Source: Deinococcus puniceus
Lineage (GTDB): Bacteria > Deinococcota > Deinococci > Deinococcales > Deinococcaceae
Assembly (NCBI RefSeq): GCF_001644565.1
Contig: NZ_CP011387.1
Span: 473,501-537,500, forward strand
DNA: 64,000 nucleotides
Direction of reading: 5' to 3'
In this document: positions 19,392 through 28,074 of the stretch, in pieces
Layout: the number at the start of each line of letters is the position of its first letter
How positions within the stretch are numbered: the stretch's first letter is position 1
Notes under the pieces: model-generated
What the model saw: only the letters and a program-made list of their open reading frames with translations
What the model was told of the DNA's origin: nothing
The model's database searches: none
Translations under genes and position numbers: made by a program

Positions 19392-20093
19392 TTAACGCAG
19401 AGAGAATATCGCTTGCGTCTTCAAGGATGCAGAGGCCACATTGTTAGTAAGAAGAGTCCATTTTTGGCCTCTATAGGAGTTGGCGTTGGTAAAAGTTACA
19501 TTATCCCCTGCTACGACAGTTAGAAGCGCATTCCAGCCCGCTTTTAGATTTATATCGTAATCGCTAGTTCTAGTAACGCCGCTGGAAGTGCATTTAACCT
19601 GACCCTTAAGCGTAGACGCTTTATCAATATAGATAGCAGAGATTTGCTTGTTGAGGTTGTCATCAGCAATGATAAAAATAGCTCCGTCTTTCTCCGCATC
19701 TACGGTGAAGAGGGCAGAGCCGCCACGGGCTGTCTTGTCGCTCACAACGAGGGTGGACGTGCAATTTGCGTTGTCACCCACAGTGATGCTGGAGAGATTT
19801 TTGTCGGCCAACATAGGCAATTCTGCGAAGTTGAATTTGCCATCAGCGGTAAGGGGAGTACGCGTGATTTCCTCGGGGGCACCACCGGCGGTCACGAAGC
19901 TTTTGAGAATGACTTGGCCCGCGCCACCTGCCCAACCACTGGTGGTCAGGGTCATTTTGCCTGCTCCGTCTGTGGTGATCTTGCCTTCCACGACGGTTCC
20001 ATCCAAGTTCTTCGGCTCAGGAGTGTTAAATAGGTTGCAAGACGCGAGAGCGAGGGGGGTAAGAGCTAGCAATCCAAGAGTGATTTTTTTCAT
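19392..20093 (-). CDS. Putative lipoprotein of unknown function, atypical base composition
   Basis: The 233-residue product begins MKKITLGLLALTPLALASCNLF, a signal peptide with lipobox LASC, so it should be a lipid-anchored envelope protein. The mature part is Thr/Ala-rich and predicted mostly beta (VKCTSSGVTRTSDYDINLKAGWN) with no domain I recognise. A -10-like TAGGCT lies 9 nt before the ATG. Its codons are visibly more AT-rich than those of its neighbours, which may reflect recent gain. It converges on pta. Confidence 0.7.
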   Translation of the reverse strand: MKKITLGLLALTPLALASCNLFNTPEPKNLDGTVVEGKITTDGAGKMTLTTSGWAGGAGQVILKSFVTAGGAPEEITRTPLTADGKFNFAELPMLADKNLSSITVGDNANCTSTLVVSDKTARGGSALFTVDAEKDGAIFIIADDNLNKQISAIYIDKASTLKGQVKCTSSGVTRTSDYDINLKAGWNALLTVVAGDNVTFTNANSYRGQKWTLLTNNVASASLKTQAIFSLR

Positions 20094-20180
20094 ACTTCAA
20101 GTAGCCTATCGGATTGTTGTCGTATGTGAGGCTAATATGAGCATTCGTATAGACATGAAAGTCGCAATTCGGTTTCTATT

Positions 20181-21302
20181 CTACCGCCGCCCTGCCATTC
20201 GCAGCAGCACCAGTCCCGCAAATACCGCAATCAAATCGGGTGCGTAGGCGGCCAGCACGGGCGGCAAGGCTCCGTTTTCGCCCATCACGCGGAAGACGCT
20301 CCAGGTGGCGTAATAGGCAAAGCTGAGCAGGAGCGCCCACACGAGGCCCACGTTCAGGCCGCTGCGGAAGGTGTACACGGCCAGACTGACGGCAAAAAAG
20401 GCCAGGGCCAACGCCGCCAGCGGTTGGGCAAATTTGAGGTGCAGGGCGGTAAATTCGGCGGGAGCGCGGATATTCTGAGCGCGGTAGGTGCCAGTGCGGG
20501 CCAAGAGGTCAGGCAGCGGCAGATAGATAGACTTAAGCTGCCCGCCGTTGTCTTCAAAGCTGGCCTGAACGTCCTGCACGGGCAGCGTGCCCTTCTCGAA
20601 GGTCAGCACGGTCACGGGCCGCGCGTCCTGATAGGTGATGCGCTGGCCGTTTTCCAGCTCCAGAATGTTGCTGCCGGGTTTCAGGCGGCCTGTGCGGGCG
20701 GTGATCACTTCACGCGGGGGCTGTCCGATCTGCATGGTCACGATTCTCAGGTCACGCAGTTCGCCGCCCGCCGCCACGCTGCCCACGCTGATGGCCCGGT
20801 TCAGGGCGTCACGCAGCACCAGACTATCCTTGCCCGGTTCCCCCAGCCCGATCACGCGGGGATTGTCGAACACGATTTCACGCTGCACGGTTTGGGCCTG
20901 CACTTTGGCACGCGGCACGAGGGTTTCGGCCACCACGAACGACAGCACGGTCACGCCCGCCGCCAGCGCCAGCACAGGCCGGAACAGCCGCGACGCCGGA
21001 ATGCCTGCCGAGAGCGCCGCCTTGATTTCCGAATCGGCGGCGAGGCGAGAGAGGCCTTGCAGGGTGGCGAACATCAGGGCAATGGGCAAAGCCCGCGAGA
21101 CGGCTTCCGGCACGTTCAGGGCCAGCAATCGGGCCACCAGCAGCGGATTGGCCCCTTTCGCCAGCAGCGGCGCAATCGCGTCTTCCAGCGCAGCCAGCAC
21201 CAGCAGCACGATCACTACCACGAGCGCACCCACCAACGGCGGCAGGATTTCCTCTAATACGTACCTCTCAAACCGCTTGAGGCCGATCACCGGAGCCGCC
21301 AT
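20181..21302 (-). CDS. LptF/LptG-family permease (YjgP/YjgQ), second of pair
   Basis: The 373-residue protein has the family layout: an N-terminal FERYVLEEILPPLVGALVVVIVL helix, a second helix pair (PLLVARLLALNVPEAVSRALPIALMFATL), the coupling region SEIKAALSAGIPASRLFRPVL, a periplasmic beta domain, and three C-terminal helices. In LPS-bearing bacteria such proteins form the LptB2FG exporter. The gene overlaps the upstream permease. A GTG at 21290 would give a 4-nt GTGA overlap and is an equally good start. The ATG at 21302 is reported. Confidence 0.85.
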   Translation of the reverse strand: MAAPVIGLKRFERYVLEEILPPLVGALVVVIVLLVLAALEDAIAPLLAKGANPLLVARLLALNVPEAVSRALPIALMFATLQGLSRLAADSEIKAALSAGIPASRLFRPVLALAAGVTVLSFVVAETLVPRAKVQAQTVQREIVFDNPRVIGLGEPGKDSLVLRDALNRAISVGSVAAGGELRDLRIVTMQIGQPPREVITARTGRLKPGSNILELENGQRITYQDARPVTVLTFEKGTLPVQDVQASFEDNGGQLKSIYLPLPDLLARTGTYRAQNIRAPAEFTALHLKFAQPLAALALAFFAVSLAVYTFRSGLNVGLVWALLLSFAYYATWSVFRVMGENGALPPVLAAYAPDLIAVFAGLVLLRMAGRR

Positions 21303-22339
21303 GCCAGCACGCCCGCGACGGCCAGAAACACCAGATTGGGAATCCACGCCGCCAAGTTGGGTTCGATGGCTCCAGCGCGGGCCAACTGCGGCACCGTCGT
21401 CCAGATCACGTAAAAGCTGACGATGAACACCAGCACGGTGGCAAACGCTGCGGCGCGGTTGCGGATCAGCAGGCCCAAAGCTCCGGCGGCCAGCGCAAAC
21501 ACGATGGGCGTCACCGGATCGGCCAAGCGCGAGGCCAGCTGAAACTGAATATCTCGGCGCTGGGTGGCGGTCAGGCGGTCAGTGTCCTGTGCCAACTGGG
21601 CGCGGAGGGCGGGCGTGCTGACCTTCTTAGCTTCGGGCGGCGGCGGGGCCAGCGTATCGGCTTGCGGCACTGTAATGGGCTTGGTCTGCGCCTGCGGATT
21701 CTGGCCGGGGCGAGAGATCCACGCACCTGTCAGCGTCCACGTTTTGGCCTCTGTATCCCAAGTGCCGCCGGGCGCAGTGATCGTTTCGTCGCCGCGCTGC
21801 ACCATCACGCCCTGAAGCTCGGCCACCGGGCTGCCCGCGTCGTTGCGGACTCGCCCGGCGTAATACAGCGCGCCGGGTTCGGCGTAGGTGTACTTTTCCT
21901 GCGTGGGCTGCGGCGGCACCATCCCGTAAATTTTGTACCAAGCGTTGTCCCAACGGTCTAATCCGGCGGGAACCACGTACCCGGCATTGAGAAAAGCCAG
22001 CACGCCCACCAGCGCAAACGGCAGGGCCAGCGGCCACACGAGGCTCAGGGGCCGCACGCCCGCCGCGAACATGGCTTTGATTTCGCTGTCTTTTTGCATG
22101 CGCGAGAAGGCAAGCAGCACGGCAAACGGCACCGCCAGCACCAACGCCCGGTTCAGCAGCGTGGGCAGGTATCCGGCAAACGCGCCCGCCGCCTGCACAA
22201 AACTGGCGTCGTAGGTCAGCAAGCGGCCCACGGTGGTACTCAGCGCGTCGGTCATCTGCAAAATCAGGAACAGGGCGAGGCCCGCGCCGTACCACCCCAG
22301 CACTTCACGGAACACGGAACGGGGCAGCAAAGACGGCAC
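21287..22339 (-). CDS. LptF/LptG-family permease (YjgP/YjgQ), first of pair
   Basis: The product has 350 residues from the GTG at 22339. I prefer this start because TAGAAT sits exactly 7 nt before it; an ATG at 22366 lies upstream of that hexamer. It shows SVFREVLGWYGAGLALFLIL (helix 1), FAGYLPTLLNRALVLAVPFAVLLAF, SEIKAMFAAGVRPLSLVWPL, a large extracytoplasmic domain, and C-terminal helices (FALAAGALGLLIRN...). It forms an operon with the next permease. What they export here is unclear because the genus is described as lacking LPS. Confidence 0.85.
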   Translation of the reverse strand: MPSLLPRSVFREVLGWYGAGLALFLILQMTDALSTTVGRLLTYDASFVQAAGAFAGYLPTLLNRALVLAVPFAVLLAFSRMQKDSEIKAMFAAGVRPLSLVWPLALPFALVGVLAFLNAGYVVPAGLDRWDNAWYKIYGMVPPQPTQEKYTYAEPGALYYAGRVRNDAGSPVAELQGVMVQRGDETITAPGGTWDTEAKTWTLTGAWISRPGQNPQAQTKPITVPQADTLAPPPPEAKKVSTPALRAQLAQDTDRLTATQRRDIQFQLASRLADPVTPIVFALAAGALGLLIRNRAAAFATVLVFIVSFYVIWTTVPQLARAGAIEPNLAAWIPNLVFLAVAGVLAWRLR

Positions 22340-22466
22340 AGGCGGCATTCTAGCGGCTGAGTGCATGAGAGGTGGGGGAAAGTGGGGAGTGTGATGGGTG
22401 GAATCAAATAAAAGAGAGCAAGCCCGGTGGCCTGCCCTCTAAATCAAACTTGCTTATTCGAACCGG

Positions 22467-23168
22467 TTACCCGGCTTGCGGGGCCAGCGGCGCGTCCCAC
22501 AGGTGGCGTTCGCGGCGGGCCACATGCTCGTGCAGACGCAAAATGGCGGTGTTGCCGTGTGCCCCGTGATCCTGAATGGCCCGCTCGGTGGCCGTGTCCA
22601 CATACGCCATCCGCAAGAGTTCGGCGCTGCTGAGGCCGTCGCGGGTCTGCTTCACGCCGCGCTCCCGGCGAATGGTGGCGCTGTCGGTACCCAGCACGCT
22701 GCGGTTGCTGATGCTCCCCAACTGCCCGTACACGTTGCCCTCGCCGCCGTGCCGCGCCACCGTACTCATCAACGTGCGGCGGGCGTCGGTGCTCTCTAGG
22801 CGTGCGGCCAACCAACGGCGCGATTCGGGGTCGGGGTTGCGCTCGGCAATCTGGGCGCTCAGGCGCACGTCGCCCTGCATGGCACGGGCCAGCAAGGTCT
22901 GGGCACGCTTGCGCCAGCGTTTGGCCTCGGTGGTGGTCAGCACAAAGGCGAGGCGGGCGAATTCGTCGGGGTGCAGTGTGGCTTCAGGGCCAGCGCCAAA
23001 GTCGCGTTCGGGGCTATGAAGGTCATGCTGAGCGGCAAAAGCAGTCCAGTCTGTCGCGGGCACTGTCAGACCCAGTTGCAGGAGGGCGGTGGGGGCGTGC
23101 AGCAACCCGTCCGCGCTGGCGGGCAGGCGCACCGTACCAAATTCCAGTGTGTTGGGGAGGCTCTTCAT
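22467..23168 (-). CDS. ddrC: DNA damage response protein DdrC
   Basis: DdrC is a Deinococcus-specific DNA-binding protein induced by radiation and desiccation; it binds, bridges and protects DNA. The 233-residue product matches what I remember of the D. radiodurans protein (231 residues) along its length, including SADGLLHAPTA near the N-terminus, FGAGPEA..LSPDEFARLAF-like text, IAERNPDPESRRWLAARLES, TVARHGGEGNVYGQLGSI and RAIQDHGAHGN. Its promoter carries an RDRM palindrome and TAAGAT 6 nt before the ATG, so the transcript is probably leaderless. Control by the DdrO repressor and the IrrE/PprI protease is expected. Confidence 0.93.
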   Translation of the reverse strand: MKSLPNTLEFGTVRLPASADGLLHAPTALLQLGLTVPATDWTAFAAQHDLHSPERDFGAGPEATLHPDEFARLAFVLTTTEAKRWRKRAQTLLARAMQGDVRLSAQIAERNPDPESRRWLAARLESTDARRTLMSTVARHGGEGNVYGQLGSISNRSVLGTDSATIRRERGVKQTRDGLSSAELLRMAYVDTATERAIQDHGAHGNTAILRLHEHVARRERHLWDAPLAPQAG

Positions 23169-23174
23169 GCGTAT

Positions 23175-23204
23175 ATCTTAGCACAAATTATGTTTTTAGC
23201 ATAA
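23175..23204 (-). promoter_or_regulatory. ddrC promoter with RDRM operator
   Basis: The 17-bp palindrome TTATGTTTTTAGCATAA lies at 23,188-23,204, and on the minus strand the -10-like TAAGAT follows at 23,180-23,175. It fits the radiation/desiccation response motif (TTATG-N7-CATAA), which DdrO binds in Deinococcus. The site covers the expected -35 position, consistent with repression until DdrO is cleaved. Confidence 0.88.
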
Positions 23205-23378
23205 CAAATTGGGCAGAAAAAGGTTAAGCTGACGCAACGATAAAGGTACATTTTTGGCGTGCTGAACGTAGAATTTTTAGGGAAGTGCTGGCTTTGGCTT
23301 CCTCGAAAGTGGGTGAATGGAACGTTGGCCGCTGAGCTGCTGGGAGCTTGCAAATTACGCCGCTTTTCTGGCTTGCTG

Positions 23379-23689
23379 CCACGCTTTCCCCCACCCCCCA
23401 GCCCCCGCCCCCAAAGGGTGCAGGGGAGTTGTCGTTGCACTCGGCAGGATTGATCTTGTCGCGTCCAGACTTGGCCTAATCGTTCATCTGAAGCTGAATT
23501 GCCAGTTCATTCTGAAATGGAATTGGCCCGCGCGTTGCACGCACGACGGCCTCACACGGATGGGGGCGGGAACGGTTTGGAGTGGCGGTTTCGTGGTATT
23601 GGCCCCTCCCCCTTGAGGGGGGAGGTTGGGAGGGGGTGAATGAGCAACGCGATTGCCGTTCCTTAGACCCTCGACCCTTAGACACAGCA
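23379..23689. repeat. Long dispersed repeat, copy 1 (about 310 bp)
   Basis: This fills the gap between ddrC and the exonuclease gene. It is clearly homologous to 45,976-46,289, sharing blocks such as TTGGCCCGCGCGTTGCACGC, GACGGCCTCACACGGAT and GCAGGATTGATCTTGTCGCG. It ends with the GCGATTGCCGTTCCTTAGAC terminus of the MITE-like family. I see no coding potential in it. Confidence 0.7.
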
Positions 23690-23691
23690 CC

Positions 23692-24252
23692 TCAGTCCGC
23701 CTTGCCCGTCACCAGTTTCAGCAACTCCACGTACACCCGCGCCGTTACGGTGGCGTCTTCTAGCGCGTCGTGGGCGGTGTAGGTCAGGCCAAAATGCTTG
23801 ACCAGTTGGTCTAACGGGGTGCCCACCTTGCGCGGCAGGTGGCCGGAATGCAGCAAAAACTGGGCCACCAATTTGGTATCCACCCGCCCCCGCCGAAACA
23901 CGCGGCCCAAGTCGGGCAACAGGGGGGCCAGAAACCGGGTGTCGAATTGCAGGTTGTGGCCGCCCAGAATGACCCGGCCCACTTCGGCGGCATAGTCGCG
24001 GATGGCCTGCGCCACGGCTTCGGGCGGCTGGGCGGCGGCGTGGTGGGCGGTCAGGTCTATGCCGTTTACTGCCATCGCTTCCGGTTCCACGTCGTATTGC
24101 CCGTGCTGCACACGCAAATGCAGGGGCCGCGTGATGTCGCCTTCCGGGGTCAGCGTGACCAGACCCACCGTCAGCAGCGGGTGGCGAGACGGGTCACGGC
24201 CCCCCGTTTCGGTGTCTACAAAAATGATCGGTTGGGTCAGCGCGGCCAGCAT
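23692..24252 (-). CDS. DnaQ-like 3'-5' exonuclease (DEDDh)
   Basis: The 186-residue protein is a single exonuclease domain. Exo I is FVDTETGG (two acidic metal ligands), Exo II is [12 protein letters not shown], and Exo III is [10 protein letters not shown] with the His five residues before the Asp, which marks the DEDDh class. It could act as a proofreading epsilon-like subunit or as a general ssDNA/RNA trimming enzyme. There is no adjacent polymerase gene to decide. CACCCT lies 5 nt before the ATG, so a leaderless start is possible. Confidence 0.88.
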   Translation of the reverse strand: MLAALTQPIIFVDTETGGRDPSRHPLLTVGLVTLTPEGDITRPLHLRVQHGQYDVEPEAMAVNGIDLTAHHAAAQPPEAVAQAIRDYAAEVGRVILGGHNLQFDTRFLAPLLPDLGRVFRRGRVDTKLVAQFLLHSGHLPRKVGTPLDQLVKHFGLTYTAHDALEDATVTARVYVELLKLVTGKAD

Positions 24253-24298
24253 GGGTCAGGGTGGCACATCTGACGGCGGCCCACACAGACCAGCGCAA

Positions 24299-24357
24299 GT
24301 CACTGCCGGGTCACGACCCTGTTATCACTCCGAGCGGAGCGATAAGGCAACAGTGAC
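24299..24357. repeat. Nested palindrome between exonuclease and DUF3105 genes
   Basis: GTCACTG and CAGTGAC form an outer stem. Inside is TTATC-A-CTCCG-AG-CGGAG-C-GATAA, a 5+5 bp stem with one mismatch. It could be a cruciform site, an operator or part of an RNA. It lies upstream of both divergent genes. Confidence 0.5.
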
Positions 24358-24478
24358 TGGGGGTGAAAGTGGAGACCGTCCGGGCGCTTTTCCCGCATGA
24401 CCGTACCGGTAGCCGCTAGCCACTTATCAGGCTGTTTCTTCACACCGCTGCTCCCACAACCCGCTAGGCTGTAGGGCA

Positions 24479-24982
24479 ATGAACCGCACCCGCCTAAGCC
24501 TATTGCTGCCCGCCCTTGCCCTCGCTCTTGCTGCCTGCGGCGGCGGCATAGAGGGCCTGCAAACCTTCACCTACCCGGCAGGAGATCACCGCACCGGCTC
24601 GCTGGTCTATGCCGAGAACCCACCAGCGGGCGGCCCACACAACGCCGTGTGGCAAAACTGCGGCGTGTATGCCCAGCCCCTCTACAACGAGTACGCTGTG
24701 CATAGCCTCGAACACGGCGCGGTTTGGATCACCTACCGCCCTGATTTAGACGCCGCTTCACTGGATCAACTGAAAAAGCTGATCGACGGCAGGCCATACA
24801 CCCTGCTCAGCCCTTATCCCAACTTGCCTTCCCCAGTGGTGGCGAGCGCGTGGGGCGCACAACTGAAGGTAGACAAGGCCGACGATGGCCGCCTGAAAGC
24901 CTTCTTGGACAAGTACGAGCAGGGCGCGACAGCCCCAGAACGCGGCGCGGCCTGTTCGGGCGGGTACGGCGCAACGCAGTAG
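24479..24982 (+). CDS. DUF3105 lipoprotein
   Basis: The 167-residue protein has a signal peptide with lipobox LAAC (residues 16-19). The mature region carries the DUF3105 signature: [18 protein letters not shown], then [15 protein letters not shown]. The conserved His and Cys residues suggest a metal or redox site, but the function of this family is not established. TAGGCT lies 8 nt before the ATG. It converges on the corA gene. Confidence 0.85.
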   Translation: MNRTRLSLLLPALALALAACGGGIEGLQTFTYPAGDHRTGSLVYAENPPAGGPHNAVWQNCGVYAQPLYNEYAVHSLEHGAVWITYRPDLDAASLDQLKKLIDGRPYTLLSPYPNLPSPVVASAWGAQLKVDKADDGRLKAFLDKYEQGATAPERGAACSGGYGATQ

Positions 24983-25013
24983 GAGCGGCTGTTTTTCTAC
25001 CTCTGAGCCAGTC

Positions 25014-25946
25014 CTAAAACACCTTCAGTTTGTGGAATAAAAATGCCAGCGTGGAGGCCAGTGCCAGTGCCATTCCCAGCACGATCCACATGCCATACGG
25101 ATTCTGTGCAAAGGGAATGGGCACGTTCATGCCGAAAATACTCGTGACCAGCGTCGGAATCGCCACCAGAATCGTTGTGACGGTCAGCACTTTCACCACC
25201 TGATTCACGTTGTTGGAAATGACGCTGGCAAAGGCTCCGGCCATGCTGGTCAAAATGTTGCTGGCAATACTCGCCATTTCGATGGCCTGCAAGTTCTCGA
25301 TCAACACGTCATCAAGCAAATCTGAATCTTCCTCGTACATTTCAAAGATTCGGTCACGCTTCACGCGCTCCATCATAGCTTCATTGGCTTTCAGGCCGGT
25401 CATGAAGTACACGAGGCTTTTTTCCAATTTCAGCAGGTTCAGCAGTTCGCGGTTTTGCTGCGAGTTCTCCAATTTGTCTTCGATCAGGTCGACGCGCTTG
25501 TTGATCTGGCGCACGTCTATGAGGAAACGCTGGGCGTTGCGGAGAAACAGTTGCAAGGTCAGGCGGTTTTTCTTGGCCGTACTGACGCGCCGCACCAACC
25601 CACTGATGACGTCCTTGACCACCGGATTTTCCAGCGCACACACGGTCACAAGGCAGTGATCGGTATGAAGGATGCCGAGTGGCACGGTGTCGTAAGGAAT
25701 ATCGCTCTCGTCGGGCAGGCGGTAACTGGTCTGCATGATCATCAGCAGTTGGCCGTCCTCGCGCTCGAAGCGGGAGCGTTCGTCGGGGTCAAGGGGATAC
25801 GACAGGTAATCCAGCTCCAGCCCGGTTTCGCGGCTGATGCGGGCCAGTTCTTCGGCGGTGGGCGCGGTGGCATTGATCCAGCAGCCGTCGCTGTAGCCCT
25901 CGGCGGTGGTCAGCTTGCCGCCGATAGAGCGGTAATAGGTCAGCAT
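25014..25946 (-). CDS. corA: CorA-type divalent cation transporter
   Basis: The 310-residue protein has the CorA plan: a soluble cytoplasmic domain, a long helical stalk (residues about 140-245), then two C-terminal membrane helices. The first helix ends in the signature SIFGMNVPIP, which is the selectivity filter. The C-terminus FLFHKLKVF is short and basic. It probably carries Mg2+, Co2+ or related ions. A second CorA gene lies at 51,371. No Mg2+ riboswitch is seen upstream. Confidence 0.92.
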   Translation of the reverse strand: MLTYYRSIGGKLTTAEGYSDGCWINATAPTAEELARISRETGLELDYLSYPLDPDERSRFEREDGQLLMIMQTSYRLPDESDIPYDTVPLGILHTDHCLVTVCALENPVVKDVISGLVRRVSTAKKNRLTLQLFLRNAQRFLIDVRQINKRVDLIEDKLENSQQNRELLNLLKLEKSLVYFMTGLKANEAMMERVKRDRIFEMYEEDSDLLDDVLIENLQAIEMASIASNILTSMAGAFASVISNNVNQVVKVLTVTTILVAIPTLVTSIFGMNVPIPFAQNPYGMWIVLGMALALASTLAFLFHKLKVF

Positions 25947-26371
25947 AGGCCGCCGCCAGAGCTTAGAAAAGGATAGGGAATAGGAACAAAAAGTGGTTGT
26001 GGCACATTGCGGGACACAGCTCGAAGCATGGGCGTCCTCCGGTGGGGTGGGATGGCGTCAAGTTCAAACTGGGCGGTTCGTTGTCCAGAGTTTCGGAATG
26101 CACGTCATCACCTCCCTTCCGGCGGGCCGCGAGCAACGGCGTGGCCTTACCGCCCGCCATGCTAGCCGGATACACGGTAGAGGCGCAAGCATGGGCACAA
26201 AAAACCCACCCGCCAGCCGGGGCCGGGGGTGGAAAGAGGGCGGATTCTTGGGGTGCGGAGCGCGTCCGACTCCCTGGAATCTAGAAAAGCGCTAGATTTC
26301 AGTCCATCTACCGCATTCCGCCTCTGTTGCTGCTCAATGTGTTCGGGTCAGCTTGCTGGCCGCAATGGACT
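25947..26371. other. Intergenic region between corA and the ferredoxin gene
   Basis: No credible gene is present. Near 26,273-26,297 lies a perfect 7-bp hairpin (AATCTAG-N7-CTAGATT) downstream of the ferredoxin gene. GC-rich palindromic text at 26,210-26,270 resembles other intergenic repeats of the window. Confidence 0.5.
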
Positions 26372-26608
26372 TTACAGGCCGAAGTAAACGCGGTTCTTGA
26401 CGATGAATTCGGTCTCGCCGCCGGGCACATCTTCTTCGGGATAAATGGCGCTGACGGGGCAGGCGGGCACGCACGCGCCGCAGTCGATGCACTCGTCGGG
26501 GTGGATCAGGAATTGATCGCCCGCGTCGTAGATGCACTCTACGGGGCAAACTTCGGTGCAGGCGTTGTCCTTGACACCAATGCAGGGGCTGACGATGACG
26601 TGAGGCAT
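26372..26608 (-). CDS. fdxA: Seven-iron ferredoxin (3Fe-4S/4Fe-4S)
   Basis: The 78-residue protein has two cluster motifs: CIGVKDNACTEVCPVECIY (no second Cys in the first CXXC, the 3Fe-4S pattern) and CIDCGACVPACPV (4Fe-4S). It is close to the Thermus ferredoxin as I remember it, including GDQFLIHPDECIDCGACVPA and YPEEDVP. The start at 26608 has CATACT 7 nt upstream; the longer frame adds 14 unlikely residues. It carries electrons for redox enzymes in the cytoplasm. Confidence 0.94.
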   Translation of the reverse strand: MPHVIVSPCIGVKDNACTEVCPVECIYDAGDQFLIHPDECIDCGACVPACPVSAIYPEEDVPGGETEFIVKNRVYFGL

Positions 26609-26770
26609 GCCAGACAGTATGCACAGCGCCGGGGAACCTGACAAGGGCAAAGTCTCTACAGACCTTGCACCGGACTAGTCAGGTTTTATCCGTGCGGGCG
26701 CAGCAAAAGCCGAGCTTAGAGGTCAGGATTAGCGGGCGCGAGGCAGATGGGGACGCGGTACAGAGCGAAT

Positions 26771-27595
26771 TTAGCGGATGGCCTGAGTGTGTTGACCGAC
26801 AAAGTGCGCTTCTGCCAAGTGCAGGTCTTCATCTTTATCGACATCGGTGCCGACAGCAGCGTGCGGCGTAATCAGGGCGTGAACGGGCACGCCCAGCAGC
26901 GCGGCCACTTTGGCTTCCAACCGCGCCACCGTCAGTTGCCCGGTCAGCAGCCTCAGCAAAATCCCCGGCCCGATCAGGGCCGCCAGTTTCAGGGGCGCTT
27001 TGCGGGCAGCCAACACCGAGCGCAGGCGCGGCAGGAATTGGCCGATCAGGGCCGGATCGAGCATAAACAGGTTGCCGCCCGTAAACGTGCCGTCCTTGAG
27101 GCGGGCATAGGTGCGCTTGACCCCCGGATAGGCCGCCTCGCAGACCTCACGGCGCACCACCGGATAGACCAAGGCGGCGTCAATGGGCGCGCCGTCCAGC
27201 ACGTCGCGTACCTGCTCTGCCGTCAGCAGGGGAATATCAGCCGTGACCACCAATACGCGCTCGCCTGCGGTGGCCGCCAACGCCTCTACACCCGCTTCTA
27301 GGTTGCCCAGCAGCGTGCCGTGATCGGTGACGCGCAGGGCAATCAAGTCGTCCATGTCGGACGTCGTGGGGCCGACGTAAGCGATGCGCTGCACACGCCC
27401 GCTGCCGTGCAGGGCACGCAACACATGGAGCGCCATCGGCTGGCCTGCCACCGGAATCAGCCCTTTCACCTTGACGCCGTGCGCCGCCGCGAAAGGATCG
27501 CCGGGATCGCCGCCGCCCAGCACCACGGCACTCCAGCGCACTGCCGAAGCCGCCGTGTGGGGCAGGCCAGTTGTTGACTGCTCAGGTTGACTCAT
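26771..27595 (-). CDS. MobA-like nucleotidyltransferase family protein
   Basis: The 274-residue product has a nucleotidyltransferase fold: the loop [15 protein letters not shown] with [22 protein letters not shown], and the metal-binding segment [16 protein letters not shown]. The C-terminal half is helical and ends with [12 protein letters not shown]. The family includes MobA, MocA and sugar-phosphate NTP transferases. Nothing next to it identifies the substrate. TACCCT lies 8 nt before the ATG, which suggests a leaderless message. Confidence 0.8.
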   Translation of the reverse strand: MSQPEQSTTGLPHTAASAVRWSAVVLGGGDPGDPFAAAHGVKVKGLIPVAGQPMALHVLRALHGSGRVQRIAYVGPTTSDMDDLIALRVTDHGTLLGNLEAGVEALAATAGERVLVVTADIPLLTAEQVRDVLDGAPIDAALVYPVVRREVCEAAYPGVKRTYARLKDGTFTGGNLFMLDPALIGQFLPRLRSVLAARKAPLKLAALIGPGILLRLLTGQLTVARLEAKVAALLGVPVHALITPHAAVGTDVDKDEDLHLAEAHFVGQHTQAIR

Positions 27596-27683
27596 TGGGC
27601 TTAAGGGTAGCAGGGAGCGGGGGCAGGAGCCGAATGGGGGGATACTTGGGGGTGGTCGAATAGGACTTCGTCAGAATGGATCT

Positions 27684-28007
27684 ATGACCGATCCGCCTGT
27701 CAAGCTGCGCCTGATCGACTTCGTGCAGTGTGTCCTGGAACGTCCATATCTGTATACGACCCATAGCTCGTACGACGAGGTCATCGCGTTCATTGAGGGA
27801 TACCACGCCGGACACCGCCAGACGGGAACCCGGTGGCTCGCGTTTAGTGAGTGGCTGCAGGAACTGGTTGGTGAGGGCGAACGTCGATTGATGGCGCGAT
27901 TCCGCGCAAGGTACGAAGATGACACCCTCGCCCTTCAGCAATTGCATGAGCTCTATAACGCATTCCTTTGGCAGCCAGACTCAGCACCACTCTGGGTTGA
28001 GAAGTGA
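27684..28007 (+). CDS. Small protein of unknown function
   Basis: The 107-residue product is acidic, helical and rich in Trp and Tyr (FIEGYHAGHRQTGTRWLAF, FSEWLQELVGEGERRLM). It has no signal peptide or known motif. CAGAAT lies 6 nt before the ATG, like other leaderless genes of the window, which supports it being real. Size and composition recall immunity proteins of toxin systems, but no toxin gene is beside it, so I do not assign that role. It runs toward the histidine kinase gene. Confidence 0.6.
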   Translation: MTDPPVKLRLIDFVQCVLERPYLYTTHSSYDEVIAFIEGYHAGHRQTGTRWLAFSEWLQELVGEGERRLMARFRARYEDDTLALQQLHELYNAFLWQPDSAPLWVEK

Positions 28008-28074
28008 CAGAATGCTGCTAAGGGCCGGGGGGCAAAGGGTCTAAACAGGGCAATGGCTGGCGCTCCCTCACCCT

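Noticed and set aside
26225..26335. tRNA-like text on the minus strand (GCGGAATGCGGTAGATGG...GGGAGTCGGACGCGCTCC)
   Set aside because: It resembles a tRNA D-arm and T-arm at first sight, but no anticodon stem-loop or paired acceptor stem can be formed. It is more likely intergenic repeat sequence.
27582..27947. Minus-strand frame of 121 codons opposite the small orphan gene
   Set aside because: It overlaps both the start of the nucleotidyltransferase gene and the orphan, and has no promoter or ribosome-binding site. The plus-strand frame has a good -10 at the right distance.
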